64,000 bases of DNA from Gordionus sp. m RMFG-2023 (Eukaryota; Nematomorpha; Gordioida; Chordodea; Parachordodidae): NCBI RefSeq assembly GCF_954871325.1, contig NC_088778.1, positions 2,451,743 to 2,515,742 on the forward strand, in the 5' to 3' direction. Shown here one piece after another: positions 11,655-23,238 of this stretch. A model generated the notes under the pieces. The model was not told the origin of the DNA, ran no database searches, and saw nothing but the letters and a program-made list of their open reading frames with translations. Within the stretch, counting starts at the first letter, position 1. Every line of letters starts with the position of its first letter. The position numbers were made by a program, and so were the translations under genes.

Positions 11655-12401
11655 ATGGATAATATGAATAATTATTCGGAAAGTTTAAAAAAATTCATCT
11701 TAATTAAAGATAATATTTCTTTCGAAGAAGGGCTTTTATTTTATAATGATAGAATCATCATTCCTGATAACCTAAAAAAAGAGGTTTTGAATGTTATCCA
11801 TCGAGGACATCCGGGGATAGTGGGGATGAAATCCTTATGTCGATACTATGTCTTCTGGACAAATCTTGACCGAGATGTTAAAAAATTCGTAAAAAACTGC
11901 AAAAGATGTCAGGAAGGAAGACCGGGAGCCAGAGATGTACCATTATACAATTGGAATATTCCTACCCGACCTTGGGAAAGAATACACATTGATTTGACAG
12001 GCCCTGTGTCTGGAAAGTACTGGTTAATTTGCGTAGACGCTTTCACCAAATGGGTTGAAGTTGCAAATTTAACACATATTAATTCGACGAGTGTAATAAA
12101 TAATCTGCGTAATAATTTCACTAGATTTGGTTTACCTCGTTACATTGTCTCAGATAACGGTACTCAGTTTACTGGATCTGAATTCAAAACGTTTCTTTTT
12201 AAAAATAATATAAAACATTTTAGATCGGCCTCTTATAGCCCCAAGTCGAATGGTTTGGCTGAGCGCTATATACGTACGATAAAGACGCGTTTCTATGCTG
12301 GAAGGAGAAGTGGGACTACGGACCAGTTAAATTTAGCGAATGTTTTAATTACACACCGAAATACTCCAACGCAACTACCGATAAATCCCCTGCCGAAATG
12401 A
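11655..12401 (+). pseudogene. Integrase part of the mag-like element
   Basis: An H2C2 zinc-binding region (HRGHPG ... CKRC, about 11800-11910) precedes the DDE catalytic core: D in DLTGPVSGKYW (about 11992), D in VSDNGTQFTGSEF (about 12148-12190), and E in SNGLAERYIRTIK (about 12247-12285). The integrase would insert the DNA copy and make the 5-bp duplication seen at the element's ends. Well preserved within a broken fossil. Confidence 0.93.
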
Positions 12402-12802
12402 TGTTTGGAAGGCCGCTTAGTACTACGTTAGATCAGTGGAAATTATCTACGAGAGAAAGGACTGAAAACGCGTTATGGAAACAAAATAATTATAATGATA
12501 GGAACGTTGAGTCCCGTGAATTTAAAGAGAAGCAAAAAGTTTGGGGAAAAAACGAAAGAACTGCGGGATGGCATGAAGGAACAGTGGTTCAACGGAAAAG
12601 TGCGATATTGTATGATGTTGAGTCTGAGGGTATTGTAAAAAACAAGCATGCCGACCAACTGAGGGAAGCTCATGTACAAGCTAAAGAAACACCCATGACA
12701 ATGACTGAGGATTTGGACATTGCAGAACATAATGGAAATACAACTCTAGAAAAAATAGTTTCGAAACCCCCATTACGTTATTATGATGAATTCAATTTAT
12801 AG
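12398..12802 (+). pseudogene. Integrase C-terminal tail of the mag-like element
   Basis: Reads MFGRPLSTTLDQWKL, then KVWGKNERTAGWHEGTVVQR and ADQLREAH, the usual end of Ty3 integrases with the VWxR..W..G.V pattern of the C-terminal domain. It stops just before the purine tract and 3' LTR, so no third gene is present between pol and the 3' LTR. Confidence 0.8.
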
Positions 12803-12803
12803 C

Positions 12804-12811
12804 AGGGAGAA
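12804..12811 (+). promoter_or_regulatory. Purine tract before 3' LTR
   Basis: AGGGAGAA lies one base before the 3' LTR and fits the plus-strand priming tract of LTR elements. Confidence 0.65.
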
Positions 12812-12812
12812 C

Positions 12813-12954
12813 TGTAATGTATTTAAATAAATTGATTTTTTATATTCGCTTAAAGATACAATTTATTTACAATTTATAAAAATAGAAAAACATAGCTGAT
12901 AATATTATATTAAATCCCTTTACAATTTTACAATAAACTAATCAAATCATTTCA
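12813..12954 (+). repeat. 3' LTR of the mag-like element
   Basis: Direct repeat of 142 bp matching 8796-8941, with the same TGTAATG start and ATTTCA end, about 94-95 percent identical by eye. Confidence 0.93.
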
Positions 12955-12959
12955 ATAAG
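12955..12959. repeat. Target-site duplication, right (ATAAG)
   Basis: Exact match to 8791-8795, confirming both element borders. Confidence 0.88.
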
Positions 12960-13740
12960 TTTCTATTGTTAGATCACCTATTCACTTGCCTCTCATTTGT
13001 TTAATAAAACATATTATTTCTTGCTTTTTGGATAAATTCTTAACATCATTTGTGTTTATCTTAATAAAATGTGTAGTAATTAAAGTTGAGAAATTCCTGA
13101 AATGATTCTTTTCATTATTTCTTTACCGTTTATTATCAGTTTCACTTATTTATTTTGATTTTATATTTAGCCTATTTTATTTCTCTGCAAATCTTAATAG
13201 ATCTTCTCCTCTTTCATTTACGTTTTCATATCCAATATAAATATTATCCTTTGTAAATTTCTATTGCCAATAAACGTATTTAAGTCTCCTACTCCTATAA
13301 TCACTATGCATCTTTAAGAATTTTCATCAAAACTTTATTTAGGACATCTATAAAGTTTTCTTTCTCTGTGTTTTTGCAGCCATTTTGTAAAACATATACT
13401 GCGAGTATGTCTAGCATTGTTTAATCAATGCAGAGTTTTATTATTATCAGTCTATCAGCTTTACATTTGAATTTAGTTAATGGCTGAAAATAATACCACA
13501 ATATTTTTGTTGTTTGATAAACTATAGTAGAGTTTTAACAGTCACAAATCTTATCTTTTGCCTTACCACTAAATTTCTTGTATACATATTATTGCCAAAC
13601 AAAGTGTCAATTCTTTTATCCTGTTCATTTCTAATACCAAATGTCTAAACTTGTGGTTATCGTCTTTTTAGCTTGCACCCATATTTTATGATGGGGGTTC
13701 ATATTATTTAGGCCATTTGGAAGGAAAATTTTTCTGAAGT
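12960..13740 (-). mobile_element. RTE LINE, endonuclease remnant (5' piece of split copy)
   Basis: On the - strand this is the AP-like endonuclease region of an RTE element. In order: ICIQEI.WQGK near 13580, DRLIIIKLCID at 13456-13424, LDILAVY then EKENFIDVLNKVL at about 13410-13320, GDLNTFIGN at about 13289-13263 (the D-x-N catalytic motif), and IGYENVNERGED at 13236-13201. Next come EIICFIKQMRGK and IGDLTIET near 13020-12965, which match EIITCLKHMKNNKAKGPDGTIE of the copy at 1-1800. The protein then continues at 8795 with YKALKDLG. Stops and frameshifts are frequent, and much of the linker between endonuclease and RT is missing. Confidence 0.75.
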
Positions 13741-13989
13741 TTAAACCTGATATCATTGTTTAGTAGCCTCATACAGCTATCACAATCAATATAAATCAAG
13801 AATTCTGCCTAGGTTCATAGCAAAACCGAAATTCAGAATGGGTATTCTATACAGTCTATAATGCATTTCCAGTTAAATCAGATTTTTCAAATTAAGATTA
13901 AACCTTAAGTGTCCGAATTCTTATAAATTTAATATTTAGTACATCCGCCCTATAAATTCTTGAAACCAGATTTTAACAAAATTAATAAA
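13741..13989. other. No recognisable feature
   Basis: AT-rich sequence between the LINE remnant and D1 copy a. The left part could be decayed LINE 5' sequence, but no motif is readable. Confidence 0.5.
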
Positions 13990-15115
13990 TATTTACCGAA
14001 ACTTAATCAAATATTGTGATTAAATAAGGAATAAAGATATTTTAAAAATTTAGTAAAAATAAAATAAAATATATAAAACATGATAGTATATATCAATAAA
14101 AATAGTTCCTTAATATGCAACCTCTCCATTTATTATAAATGATCGTAACTTTATAATGTGTAATAGCTAATATATTCTAAGTCGATAAAAATTTAAACAA
14201 AATATTTCATCAATAAAAAGACTACATTTTACTACAGGTCTCATTTCTTGTTCTATACAAATAATTTTGATATAAAATTAATATCTTTAAATTATATTAC
14301 CTATATTAAGAGTAAGGATTTTATTTCCCAGAACTAATATATTCAATATAAATTATTATATGTAAATAATATTTTCTAAATATATAAATTTACATATTCC
14401 CATTTCCAAATGTTTAGCTTGTATAAATATAATAAATGTTTAGTTGAAATTAAATGTTTAATAATAATATACCCATGATGTTAAGGTCTCGATGATGCAA
14501 GTGCTCTATAAAAAATATGAATAAGTTAGTAATAAATTATATGAATAAGGTTCTCACCATCTTTCTCATTCTCTTTTAACTGGACTATATATCATTATAA
14601 AAACACGACATATATAGATTGACAATGGCAACATGTAATATTTTATAATTTTTAAAATTAGATGATGATTATATAATTTATAACTTGATAACCTTTTCTT
14701 GTTTTTACAATATCATCATCTATAACTGAATAAATATATCAATTGTACATAGTAAAATTTTTAAAAAAAATTCTTAAAATATACCTCTATATTCACATAT
14801 TAAACTATCTGAAAAAATTATTAAATAAATATTTTTATAAAATCAAGATAAAGTTAAAGAGACTTACTTTCTGCACAAATAGTCATATTTGAAACAACTG
14901 ACAATATTTAATAAATATTAATCATTTCCATAAAATATAAATATTATATTGATGAGCATCAATAAATTTTGATTCTAAAAACAAAAACAAAACTTTCAGA
15001 AATCAATTTTTTTGGTTCCTTTAATATCTATTTTCTATTAAAATTTATCAAATAATTTATTCCTTTTTCAAATTTTATTTTGAACGTGAAATTAATTCTT
15101 TATTTGAATAAAAAA
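13990..15115. repeat. Dispersed repeat D1, copy a
   Basis: The core at about 14235-14350 carries AGGTCTCATTTCTTGTTCTA, TTGATATAAAATTAAT, ACCTATATTAAGAGTAAG and TTTCCCA...CTAATATATTCAAT. The same string order recurs at 16530-16650, 36240-36360, 41825-41945 and 55045-55165. Further shared landmarks are CTTTTAACTGGACTATAT near 14575, TTGATAACCTTTTC near 14686, ACAATATCATCATCTATAAC near 14707 and ATTATTAAATAAATATTTTT near 14818. No coding potential. Class unknown. Confidence 0.72.
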
Positions 15116-15954
15116 TATAATATTTAAATTATTAAATAACTAAGCTGGGTCTTAAACATTAAATTCAATTGAAAATTCTCAAAACTTTATAAAAAAACAC
15201 TAAATAAGCTATTTTTTAAATGAAATAGGCTATAAAGTTTTAAAATCTTAAAACAAGTTATAAATGCAAAAATAAAAAGAAAAAAATTTTATGTTTCATT
15301 ATATCGACATCTATTAAAAATAAGATAAAATAAGTCATAAATATATAATTTTTCATAATTTAATAAAAAAATTATATTATATTTTCAGTTTTTTGTTTGT
15401 AAAATTAAAATAGAAAACCTACGAAATAACTTTTTGTAATATGCACATTATTTAATCAAAATTACTATTATATAGACATTTTCTGAGATAGTTCCTGTTC
15501 AAGGAAACATTCTAATAAAATGCCTCAGCAGGAAATATTTTGAATTTATAATTTACTTATTTATCTCAAAAATGAAATCTAAGTAAAGAATATTAACGAT
15601 CTATGGTTAACTTTTATTGATATTTTTTTATTATATTTATAAGTTATTATCTTGATTTTGCTCTTGTAAAATTTTGTTGAATCATGGTAGAACGCGAATA
15701 TGTTTTACTTCGCTTGGCCATGAGATTTTCTTAAAACTTAGGGTAATTAAAAAAATTTTAAGAAACATTTTAAGTTCTTTGAAGATTCTTTTGGGCAAGA
15801 ACCCTTATTTTCAGGTGATGAATAATTCAACTTCTAATTATCCAATAATTCTGTCCCCAACCACCATTTATAAATTCAATTATATCAATTTTATTGGATG
15901 CCCCTACATATTTGTTGTGTATATAACTATTATACTAAAATTTATATTGTATAT
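15116..15954. other. AT-rich DNA with no recognisable feature
   Basis: Contains an open frame at 15674-15997 (107 codons) rich in I, L, N and F with no motif I recognise. It runs into a hAT-like fragment at its 3' end, so it is probably a chance frame. Confidence 0.55.
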
Positions 15955-16085
15955 CAGGGGCGTCGCTAGCCTTTATAATCTCAGGGGGCTCAATTAAAAA
16001 AAAATTCATAGGAGCGAAGCCCCCCATAACCCCTAATTTGCGGGCCTTCGGCCAGCTTTTGCCCGGCCTTTTCCCGGGTTTTATA
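15955..16085 (-). mobile_element. hAT-like end fragment, sibling of 22834-23230
   Basis: Begins CAGGGGCGTCGCTAGCC and contains GCGGGCCTTCGGCCAGC and CCCGGCCTTTTCCCGGG. This is the reverse complement, with differences, of the right part of the element at 22834-23230. The matching far end and an 8-bp duplication were not found, so this copy is truncated or too decayed. Confidence 0.68.
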
Positions 16086-16259
16086 TAAATATATAATACT
16101 TTTTTAAAATTTGCTATCTCTGAACCATTATTCTAAATTTCATATTTAGTCATTTATTATATTTAAGGATTTTTCAATAATAACTTTCAAAATAATTGTA
16201 ATTGAAGGTTTCAGGATTTCCAAAAATTTCCTATCCTGTTATGACATTTTATAAATATT

Positions 16260-17314
16260 ATCTAGTAATTTGAATTTTTAACAAAATTAAAAAAAACTGT
16301 AAATATAAATCATAAGCTTTAATAAAATAAAATTCCTAAATTTTTTAATTTTAAAAAATATAAGATATGACCTAAACTATTTAAAATAATATCATATAGC
16401 CTCCAATATGTAACCTCTGCCATTATTATATATGAAATAGTAATTATTTTATCAAGTGTAACAGTTGATATATTCTAAAACTATAATTATTTTTATAAAA
16501 TTTTCTTTATATATGAACAAAAAAAATTCAATTTTACCTATAGGTTGCACTTCTTGTTCTATATTTATGCTATAAAATATAATTCCATAAAGTATCATAC
16601 CTATGTTAATGGGAGCAGTTTTATTTCCCGCATCTAATATATTCAATCAAAAATATAATATATATTATAATTTATATGTGTAAATTCTCAACAAGTCTAT
16701 CATTCCCTCTTACCTAAACTATTTTATCATTATAAAGACTCTAAATAAATATTGATTTATAAGGATAACATTAACAAGGTAATATTTTATGATATACTTA
16801 AGTGAATTTTAAAAATTAGGGAATGATTTTTGTTTTATATTTTTTAAATTCATTTAAGTAAAATTGGTATATTTATTATTATTCTCTGGATTTTTTAATG
16901 GTAATTTATTTTATAATGCAAAACTATTTAAAAAAATTTTATCTTATATATTTACACTTGTAGTTATCTGACATAATTATTAAATAAATATTTTTTTAAA
17001 TCTAATTATTATAAAGTGATGGACTTCCATTTTACACAAATAGTCTAAAAAAGTATAATAATATTAAATATACCAATAATAATTATACTATAAAAATTAA
17101 AAATTCAATAATATATTTTTAACTAATTTTTTTTAAAAGGACTACAAAATTTAAAGTAAAAGTTAAAAAGCTCTTATTAAAAAATCCATAGAATTATAAT
17201 AAATTCCCTATTCTACTTAAACAAATTTTTTAAAAAATACACAATTTACCCCCATTGTTGACATCAATTTCTAATAAAATAAAACATGCATATAAAAAAA
17301 ATGTTAAAATATAC
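16260..17314. repeat. Dispersed repeat D1, copy b
   Basis: The core at about 16535-16650 (AGGTTGCACTTCTTGTTCTA, ACCTATGTTAATGGGAG, TTTCCCGCATCTAATATATT) aligns with D1 copy a. Its left flank also aligns: CCTCTGCCATTATTATA near 16410 with CCTCTCCATTTATTATA near 14123. The right part is the first unit of the 371-bp tandem duplication. Confidence 0.7.
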
Positions 17315-17678
17315 TTATATATTTACACTTGTAGTTATCTGACATAATTATTAAATAAATATTTTTTTAATCTAATTTAAAGTGAAGGAGACTTCCATTT
17401 TACACAAATAGTATAAAATACGTAAAACATTATTAAATATACCAACAATAATTAAAAATTTAAAAATTATCAATAATATATTTTAAACTAATTTATGAAA
17501 AAAGGGACTCCAAATTTTAAGTTAAAAAGTTCCCATTAAAAAAATCTATAGCATTATAATAAATTCCCTATTCTACTTAAACGAATTTTTTTTAAAAATA
17601 CAATATTTACCCCCATTGTTGGCATCAATTTCTAATAAAATAAAACATGTATATAAAAAAATATGAAAATATAATTAC
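16944..17678. repeat. 371-bp tandem duplication within D1 copy b
   Basis: Two adjacent units, about 16944-17314 and 17315-17678. Landmarks recur with an offset near 371: TTTACACTTGTAGTTATCTG at 16951 and 17322, ACTTCCATTTTACACAAATAG, TTCCCTATTCTACTTAAAC and TTACCCCCATTGTTG followed by CATCAATTTC. Identity looks well above that between D1 copies, so the duplication is younger than the D1 dispersal. Confidence 0.85.
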
Positions 17679-18495
17679 TTTTAATACAGACAAGAGTTAA
17701 ATAGATAGCAGGTAGAAGAGCGAAAATATATTTCATCTTAAAATTTATTAAAAAAATTTAATATGGTGGTTGGGTAATAAAAATATTTTGCTTTTTTATA
17801 AACAAATTTCTGTACCTTTAATGAAAATAATATAAATAAATTTTTTTTAATATAAAAATAAAAACGCTTACAAAAAATATTTTTAAAAATTCTTAAAAAT
17901 TTAACATACGATTATATATAAATGAACTCTCAATATAAATTAATTAAAAATATTTTTTTAGAGGTTAAATTTCCTATAATAAATTTTCGATAACTATTTT
18001 TAAACATTTCTAAAATGTAAATTAAAATAATGTCTAAAATACAACAATATAAATATTATACTTTTATCTAAAAATATAATGTATAAAATATATTTTTATT
18101 GAAAATATATTTAAGGGGTAGAGTCATGTCTTTATTATAGATTTTTTTATAGAAAATAATATATCTTAAAAAAATCAATTAGAATAATTTATTTAGACCA
18201 TGGCTAATAATAAATGAGGCTTGAATTAGTGATTATTAGATTATGTGCACATAAAATTTTTGGTGTGCTTACTGTAATTTATTTAAAAATAATCAATAAA
18301 ACATTATATATTCACATAAATTATCATCTCTGAAATAATTTTACTTTTCTAGCTAATTAATCCTTAAAGGACCAATAAATATAGGATGGATATATATTCC
18401 TATAAAACTAGCACTTTTGGTCATTGAGATATAATCATGAATGTAAAATAATTTTAAATAAATAATAAATTCCTAAGATTAAAATTAGAAAACTG
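17679..18495. other. AT-rich DNA with no recognisable feature
   Basis: No motif, repeat pair or open frame that I can support. Confidence 0.55.
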
Positions 18496-18625
18496 CAGAA
18501 GTATCATTTGCAGCGGCTTGGATTTTTTTAGAAAATATTTTTCTGCTCGACCCAGATTTTTTAAAATATATTTTAAATTTTATAGCTAATAATGGTGATT
18601 TAAAATATTCGGTTTCCGTGTATTC
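18496..18625 (+). mobile_element. hAT-like fragment, left half
   Basis: Starts CAGAAGTATCATTTGCAG, close to CAGAGGTACCATTTGCAG at 62002. Its later part (TTTTATAGCTAATAATGG, then AATATTCGG) matches 24090-24132. It therefore links two other fragments into one family whose ends are rich in GGCCCGG-like strings. No matching right end is present here. Confidence 0.6.
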
Positions 18626-19181
18626 TTTTACTAATATTCTAAAATAAATAAATATAAAATTTTTTCAATATTAAAAGCATAATGACCTAAGCTGCATTTA
18701 TGAAAGACTTCTTTTTTTTATGTGTATAACATATTTTCTATAGATGAATGTTAATGAATATATATATATTAAATTTTAAATTATTATTTTGATTCCAGCC
18801 TATATATCCCTTTCTTAATGGTTTTAAAGGTTAAAATAATGGCAAAATTTAATATAAATTAAAATCTTCAATATATTCATTATAATATATTAAAGGGTTT
18901 TAAAAGGCGAAGCTTAAGTTAATGGTTCATCTGGTTACCACGATTTTAATCTGACCATATCAGTTTGGGTGTTATGGTTTTCAATCTTTGCAATTAGTAT
19001 ATGGCGGTTTATTCTGAATCCAAAAATTATAATTTTTATTATTATCTTGTCATAATTATCAAAAGATATATAACAAATTCAATCAATTTAAGTCTCGTTA
19101 TATTTCACCGAATAATAAATAAAAATAATTTTAAAACATTAAATTTATTATTAATAAAGAAAATAATAATTTTTGATAAAT
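18626..19181. other. AT-rich DNA with no recognisable feature
   Basis: Only a 60-codon frame at 19001-19183 made of AT-biased codons. Confidence 0.55.
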
Positions 19182-21310
19182 AGCTAAAGCAAAATATATT
19201 GGTAAACAAGTTTTACCTTTTATACTTAAACAAAAAGACTGTAGATGTTTTTTATTACAATAAAAAAATATATAATTTTTATTTTTAAAAATTTGGGTCG
19301 GACGGTGAAATAATTTTTATCAGGTCAGGCTTTTCGGGAAATAATAAAAAATAATTTTGTTCGGGATTCGGTCGGTCAGGACAAAATTTTATAAAATCTA
19401 ATCTTAATGAAACTGATTTTATCATTTTATTACAAATGTATTAATTTTAAAAAATAAATTTATTAATTAAAATAAAGAAAATTATAAAATTGAAATATTT
19501 CTAAAAATATATTATATTAACAAAAATACAGAATTAAATAAAATAAAATGAAAAATTTATAAATAGTTTTTTATAATTTTTAAAATAGAAAATATGGGGT
19601 GAGTATTTTGAGGGGGAAATTAAATAAATAAAAAACAAAAATAACATTTAATATATTTAATTAAATTTTTTTTCTTCTTTAAACTATTTATCAATAAAGT
19701 AAATTTGATGATAAAGGCGAATTTAAATGATATATTATCGTATTCGATTAATTCGTATAATTTAATTTTATTCAATTAATTCAAACAAAAGATTATTAGT
19801 ATTGATTTTGAACGAGGTGTAAAAGGGGGGGGGGAAGGGTGAATAAATATTTCCTTGGATAGGTATATCTTATATGTTTTTTTAGATTAGTTTGAAAAAT
19901 AGCTAAAGCAAAATATATTGGTAAATAAGTTTACTTTCATACTTCACCCAAGAAAAGACTAGATTTATAGATTCATAGATAATAAAACATATTTCTATTA
20001 AAGAAATAAAATAAATAAATTACCTTCTTCAATTTTTACAAAATAATTACCTAACCAGAGGTTTGAAGCAATATTAAAATATTCTTAGAGAAGTTCTAAA
20101 AAGTTGCAATAGTTTTTTAAAAAGATTAAGAGAAAAAATAATAATTTAGAATCATATGACAAAAAATAAATTATATATAATTTTATTTATTTTCAACCTT
20201 TAATAACATTCTATTCTAGAGATGAGCGCTAGCCATTTTTTTATTCAGAGGGCAGCGTGCTCTTGGCAAAAGACTGATGCTTTATTATTTTGACCTAACC
20301 TTCCCGCTCATGAAATCAATATCTTAATTAGAGATTTGCAAATCACAGTCCAAATCATAAGTGACCTGATATTTTCAAAAATAATTTCGATTTGGGATGG
20401 TTGGGGCCTAGTTTTTTTTATATAATTTAAGGCAGTGTTAGGTCGACCCTATAAATATGAATTTGTCAAATAGATTAATTTATTTTAAAATTCAAGCAAG
20501 AAACAATGAGATTTTTTTTTTATTTGTATAGGATGATTTTTATTATAGTAAAAAAAAATTTTTTTTATTAAATAATTTATGCCGGACGGACAAATAATTT
20601 TTATTTCAAGTCAGGCTTTTCGGGAAATAATAAAAAAATATTTCGTTCGGAATCCGGTCGGGCATGGCAAATTTTTATAAAATCTAATCATAATGAAACT
20701 GATTTTATCATTTTATTACAAATGTATTTATCTTTAAATAATTTTTGACAATAAATATATTAATTAAAATAAAGAAAGTTAAAAATCGCAATATTTCTAA
20801 AAATATATATATTAACAAAAATACATAAAATATAATAAAGTAAAATGTAAAAAATAATAAATTGTTTTTATAATTTTTTTAAAATTGAAAATATGGGGTG
20901 AGTGTTTTGGGGTTAAAATTAACTAAATAAAGTATAAAAATCATTAATATATTAAATTAAAAAATATTTTTCTTCTTTAAATTATATCAGTAAAGTAAAT
21001 TTGCTGATGAAGCCGAATTTAAATGATATATTAATAATAGATAATTTTATTCAATTAATTCAAATAAAAGATTATTAGTATTAACTTTAAACGATGTGTA
21101 AAGGGGTGGGGGGGGGGGGGTGTTAAATTAATTTTTCCTTGAAGGGTTATATCTTGTATGTTTTTTAGATTTGTTTGAAATATAACCAACGAAAAATATA
21201 TTGGTAAATAAGTTTTACTTTTTATACTTTACACCGAAGAAAAGACTGTGAAATTACAGATTCATAGAGTATAAAAGATATTTCTATTAAAATAAATAAA
21301 TTATCTTCTT
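19182..21310. repeat. Repeated block, two full diverged copies and a partial third
   Basis: CTAAAGCAAAATATATTGGTAAA (broken here as CTAAAGCAAAATATATTGG + TAAA) occurs at 19184 and 19902, with a diverged copy at 21188. Between these, 19280-19980 aligns with 20570-21270. Shared landmarks are CAGGCTTTTCGGGAAATAAT, GAAACTGATTTTATCATTTT then ATTACAAATGTATT, AAAATATGGGGTGAGT, AAAGATTATTAGTATT, and a poly-G run (19828-19836 and 21109-21120). The second interval is longer because of extra sequence at about 20220-20500, which carries a hAT-like start (TAGAGATTTGCAAATCACAG at 20329). The G/C-rich CGGACGG...TCGGTCGG part resembles the interior of hAT-like elements here. Confidence 0.75.
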
Positions 21311-22825
21311 CTATTTTAGTTGGTCATTTATATTCCTGATAGTAATATACTCTATAATTATCTAACCAGGGACTTGAAACAAAGGCATTTTTGTAGTTAC
21401 TGTTTCCCTTCCAGTTTGAGATAATATATGTTAGTGTTTCCGTTTTTAGTTTCGGAATGTTCTGAAAATTTTCTCAAATGTATTTAATTTTATTTCTATT
21501 GATTATATTTATATAAATCTAATATAAATTAAAATTTTAATAAATATTTTTCCGTTTCATTACTTTTCCAGTTAATAATAAATATTCTTTACCCTGAATA
21601 TATCTTAAGCTTGTCATGTAATGATTTTAATTTTATATAATAAATTAACGATTAGTGAGGCACGTCCCATAATATTTAAGTTTGCTCTGGGCAAATCTTT
21701 CTATTTTGTTAGTTTATTTTATGAATTTCCACCGGATGAGAACTTAGTAAATACTCTTTCTTATTTTTTTAATTTAGACTTATGTTTACATTCCGTATAT
21801 CAAAAATATAGCAAATATTCAAAAATATAGTTAAAATAAGCGAAAATTTAAAAAGGCCCAAAAAGAGAGAACAGAGAAAAAAATACCAAATATTATGTAA
21901 AATGAACAAAATCTATTTAAAATACATTTCAAAAATGTTAAAAAAATATAAAAAACAAGAATAGATTTTATAGAAGTGAGGAATTTTTTTCAATATAATG
22001 AAAGTATGTTCATCAAGCGAGGCCGATTTTCATTTGATGAATCTAATTTAAGCTCCATGTACGTTCTCTTGCTTTATTTTTTTTGAAATTCATTTACATT
22101 TGTGGGTAAAAATTGGAAGTAGCCCACCTTAAATTCATAATTTTTCATTCCCAAGTCATAAACAGGATCTATTATATTTTTAATATAACCATATAAAGAT
22201 GTTTTTTATTTGTTGTTTAATTAAGACTAAAAATTGAAAGGCATTTCCCTATATTTTAAGAGAATTTAAATTTACTTCCTTGATTTGTTAAAAGTAGAAA
22301 TTAAAACCCTTAATCTAAAAGGTAGGTTAAAAAAGGTTGGTGGTTTTTTCTAATTTATAATTTTTATATAAAAATCATGATAAATATTTTGAGTTATAAT
22401 TGGGGGGTGTTTTAATTTTAATTATATTGTTGTACAAATTTATTTAAAAGGGGCTATCTTAATTTATATATGATTTCAATCTAAGCCCATGTTTGTAAAA
22501 ACAAATAACCTGGGTTATGACTATATTTCTAGGTATCGCATTTGTTCAAACAGTCGTTTTTATAAATTTTATATTTATATATATTTAAGATATGTTATAT
22601 TTTATTTTGGTATTTATTTTACTTTTTAATGGTTAAAATTTTTCTTTTATTTTTAACTAAGTATCTATTAACTTAAACGATTTATTTTCTTTTATAGTTC
22701 AATTAAAATGATCCTAATATTAACTTTTATTTATACAGGATAATCTATTAACTTAAAAAATATCTCTATTTATTTCTTGTTAAATGAAATTTAACATAAT
22801 ATAAAAAGCAAAGAAAAACGCTATT
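21311..22825. other. AT-rich DNA with no recognisable feature
   Basis: A 69-codon frame at 21621-21830 has a more mixed composition than its neighbours, but I recognise no domain and see no conserved copy elsewhere in the window. Confidence 0.5.
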
Positions 22826-22833
22826 ACTTGATC

Positions 22834-23230
22834 CAGTGGCATACGGGGATGGTTTTCGGGTTTGGACCCCTCCCAGAGCAAAATTTTTTTTAGATTATAG
22901 GTTCAAAAGGCTTAAAAGTGATTTTATATGAATTATATTTTTCTGGTTTTGATGTTTATGGAAGGATATTATATTACATTGAAATTATTCTGGATAGTAT
23001 TATATAAAGTCATTGAGAATAATCTACTAAATTATAATAACATATTTTTGATGAATTTAAAAAATATATTTATTATATATTATCGAAGATATGGTTATAA
23101 TTTCTAAGATAAACCAGGCCGAAGGCCGGGAAAAAGGGCCAAGGCCCGTCAAAGGGGGTCTTGGGGGCAAAGATACCCACCTTTTATATGTATCGACCCC
23201 CTCTAAGGAAAATTCCTAGCTACCCCACTG
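22834..23230 (+). mobile_element. Non-autonomous hAT-type element with 8-bp duplication
   Basis: A 397-bp element starting CAGTGGCATACGGGG and ending CTAGCTACCCCACTG, so the ends are imperfect inverted repeats of hAT type. It is flanked by ACTTGATC (22826-22833) and ACTTAATC (23231-23238), an 8-bp duplication with one difference. The interior has G/C-rich arms (GGCCGAAGGCCGGG near 23119) and an AT-rich centre, with no transposase. It would need a transposase in trans. A truncated relative lies inverted at 15955-16085. Confidence 0.85.
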
Positions 23231-23238
23231 ACTTAATC

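Larger units (their letters stand above)
8796..12954 (+). mobile_element. Ty3/mag-like LTR retrotransposon, broken fossil
   Basis: An LTR retrotransposon of about 4.16 kb with recognisable parts in Ty3 order: 5' LTR, likely primer-binding site, gag, protease, reverse transcriptase, RNase H, integrase, purine tract, 3' LTR. The two LTRs (146 and 142 bp) start TGTAATG and end ATTTCA. They differ at roughly eight positions plus one short gap, suggesting moderate rather than great age. Short LTRs and the wording of RT and RNase H point to the mag-like lineage. The copy is broken, with perhaps half a dozen or more breaks across gag and pol, and looks inactive. It lies inside an antisense RTE LINE. 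Confidence 0.93.

Noticed and set aside
15674-15997. Open frame of 107 codons on the + strand
   Set aside because: Composition-driven and its 3' end runs into a hAT-like fragment.
20329-20700. A complete hAT-type element beginning TAGAGATTTGCAAAT
   Set aside because: No matching right end or duplication was found and the region overlaps a larger repeated block.
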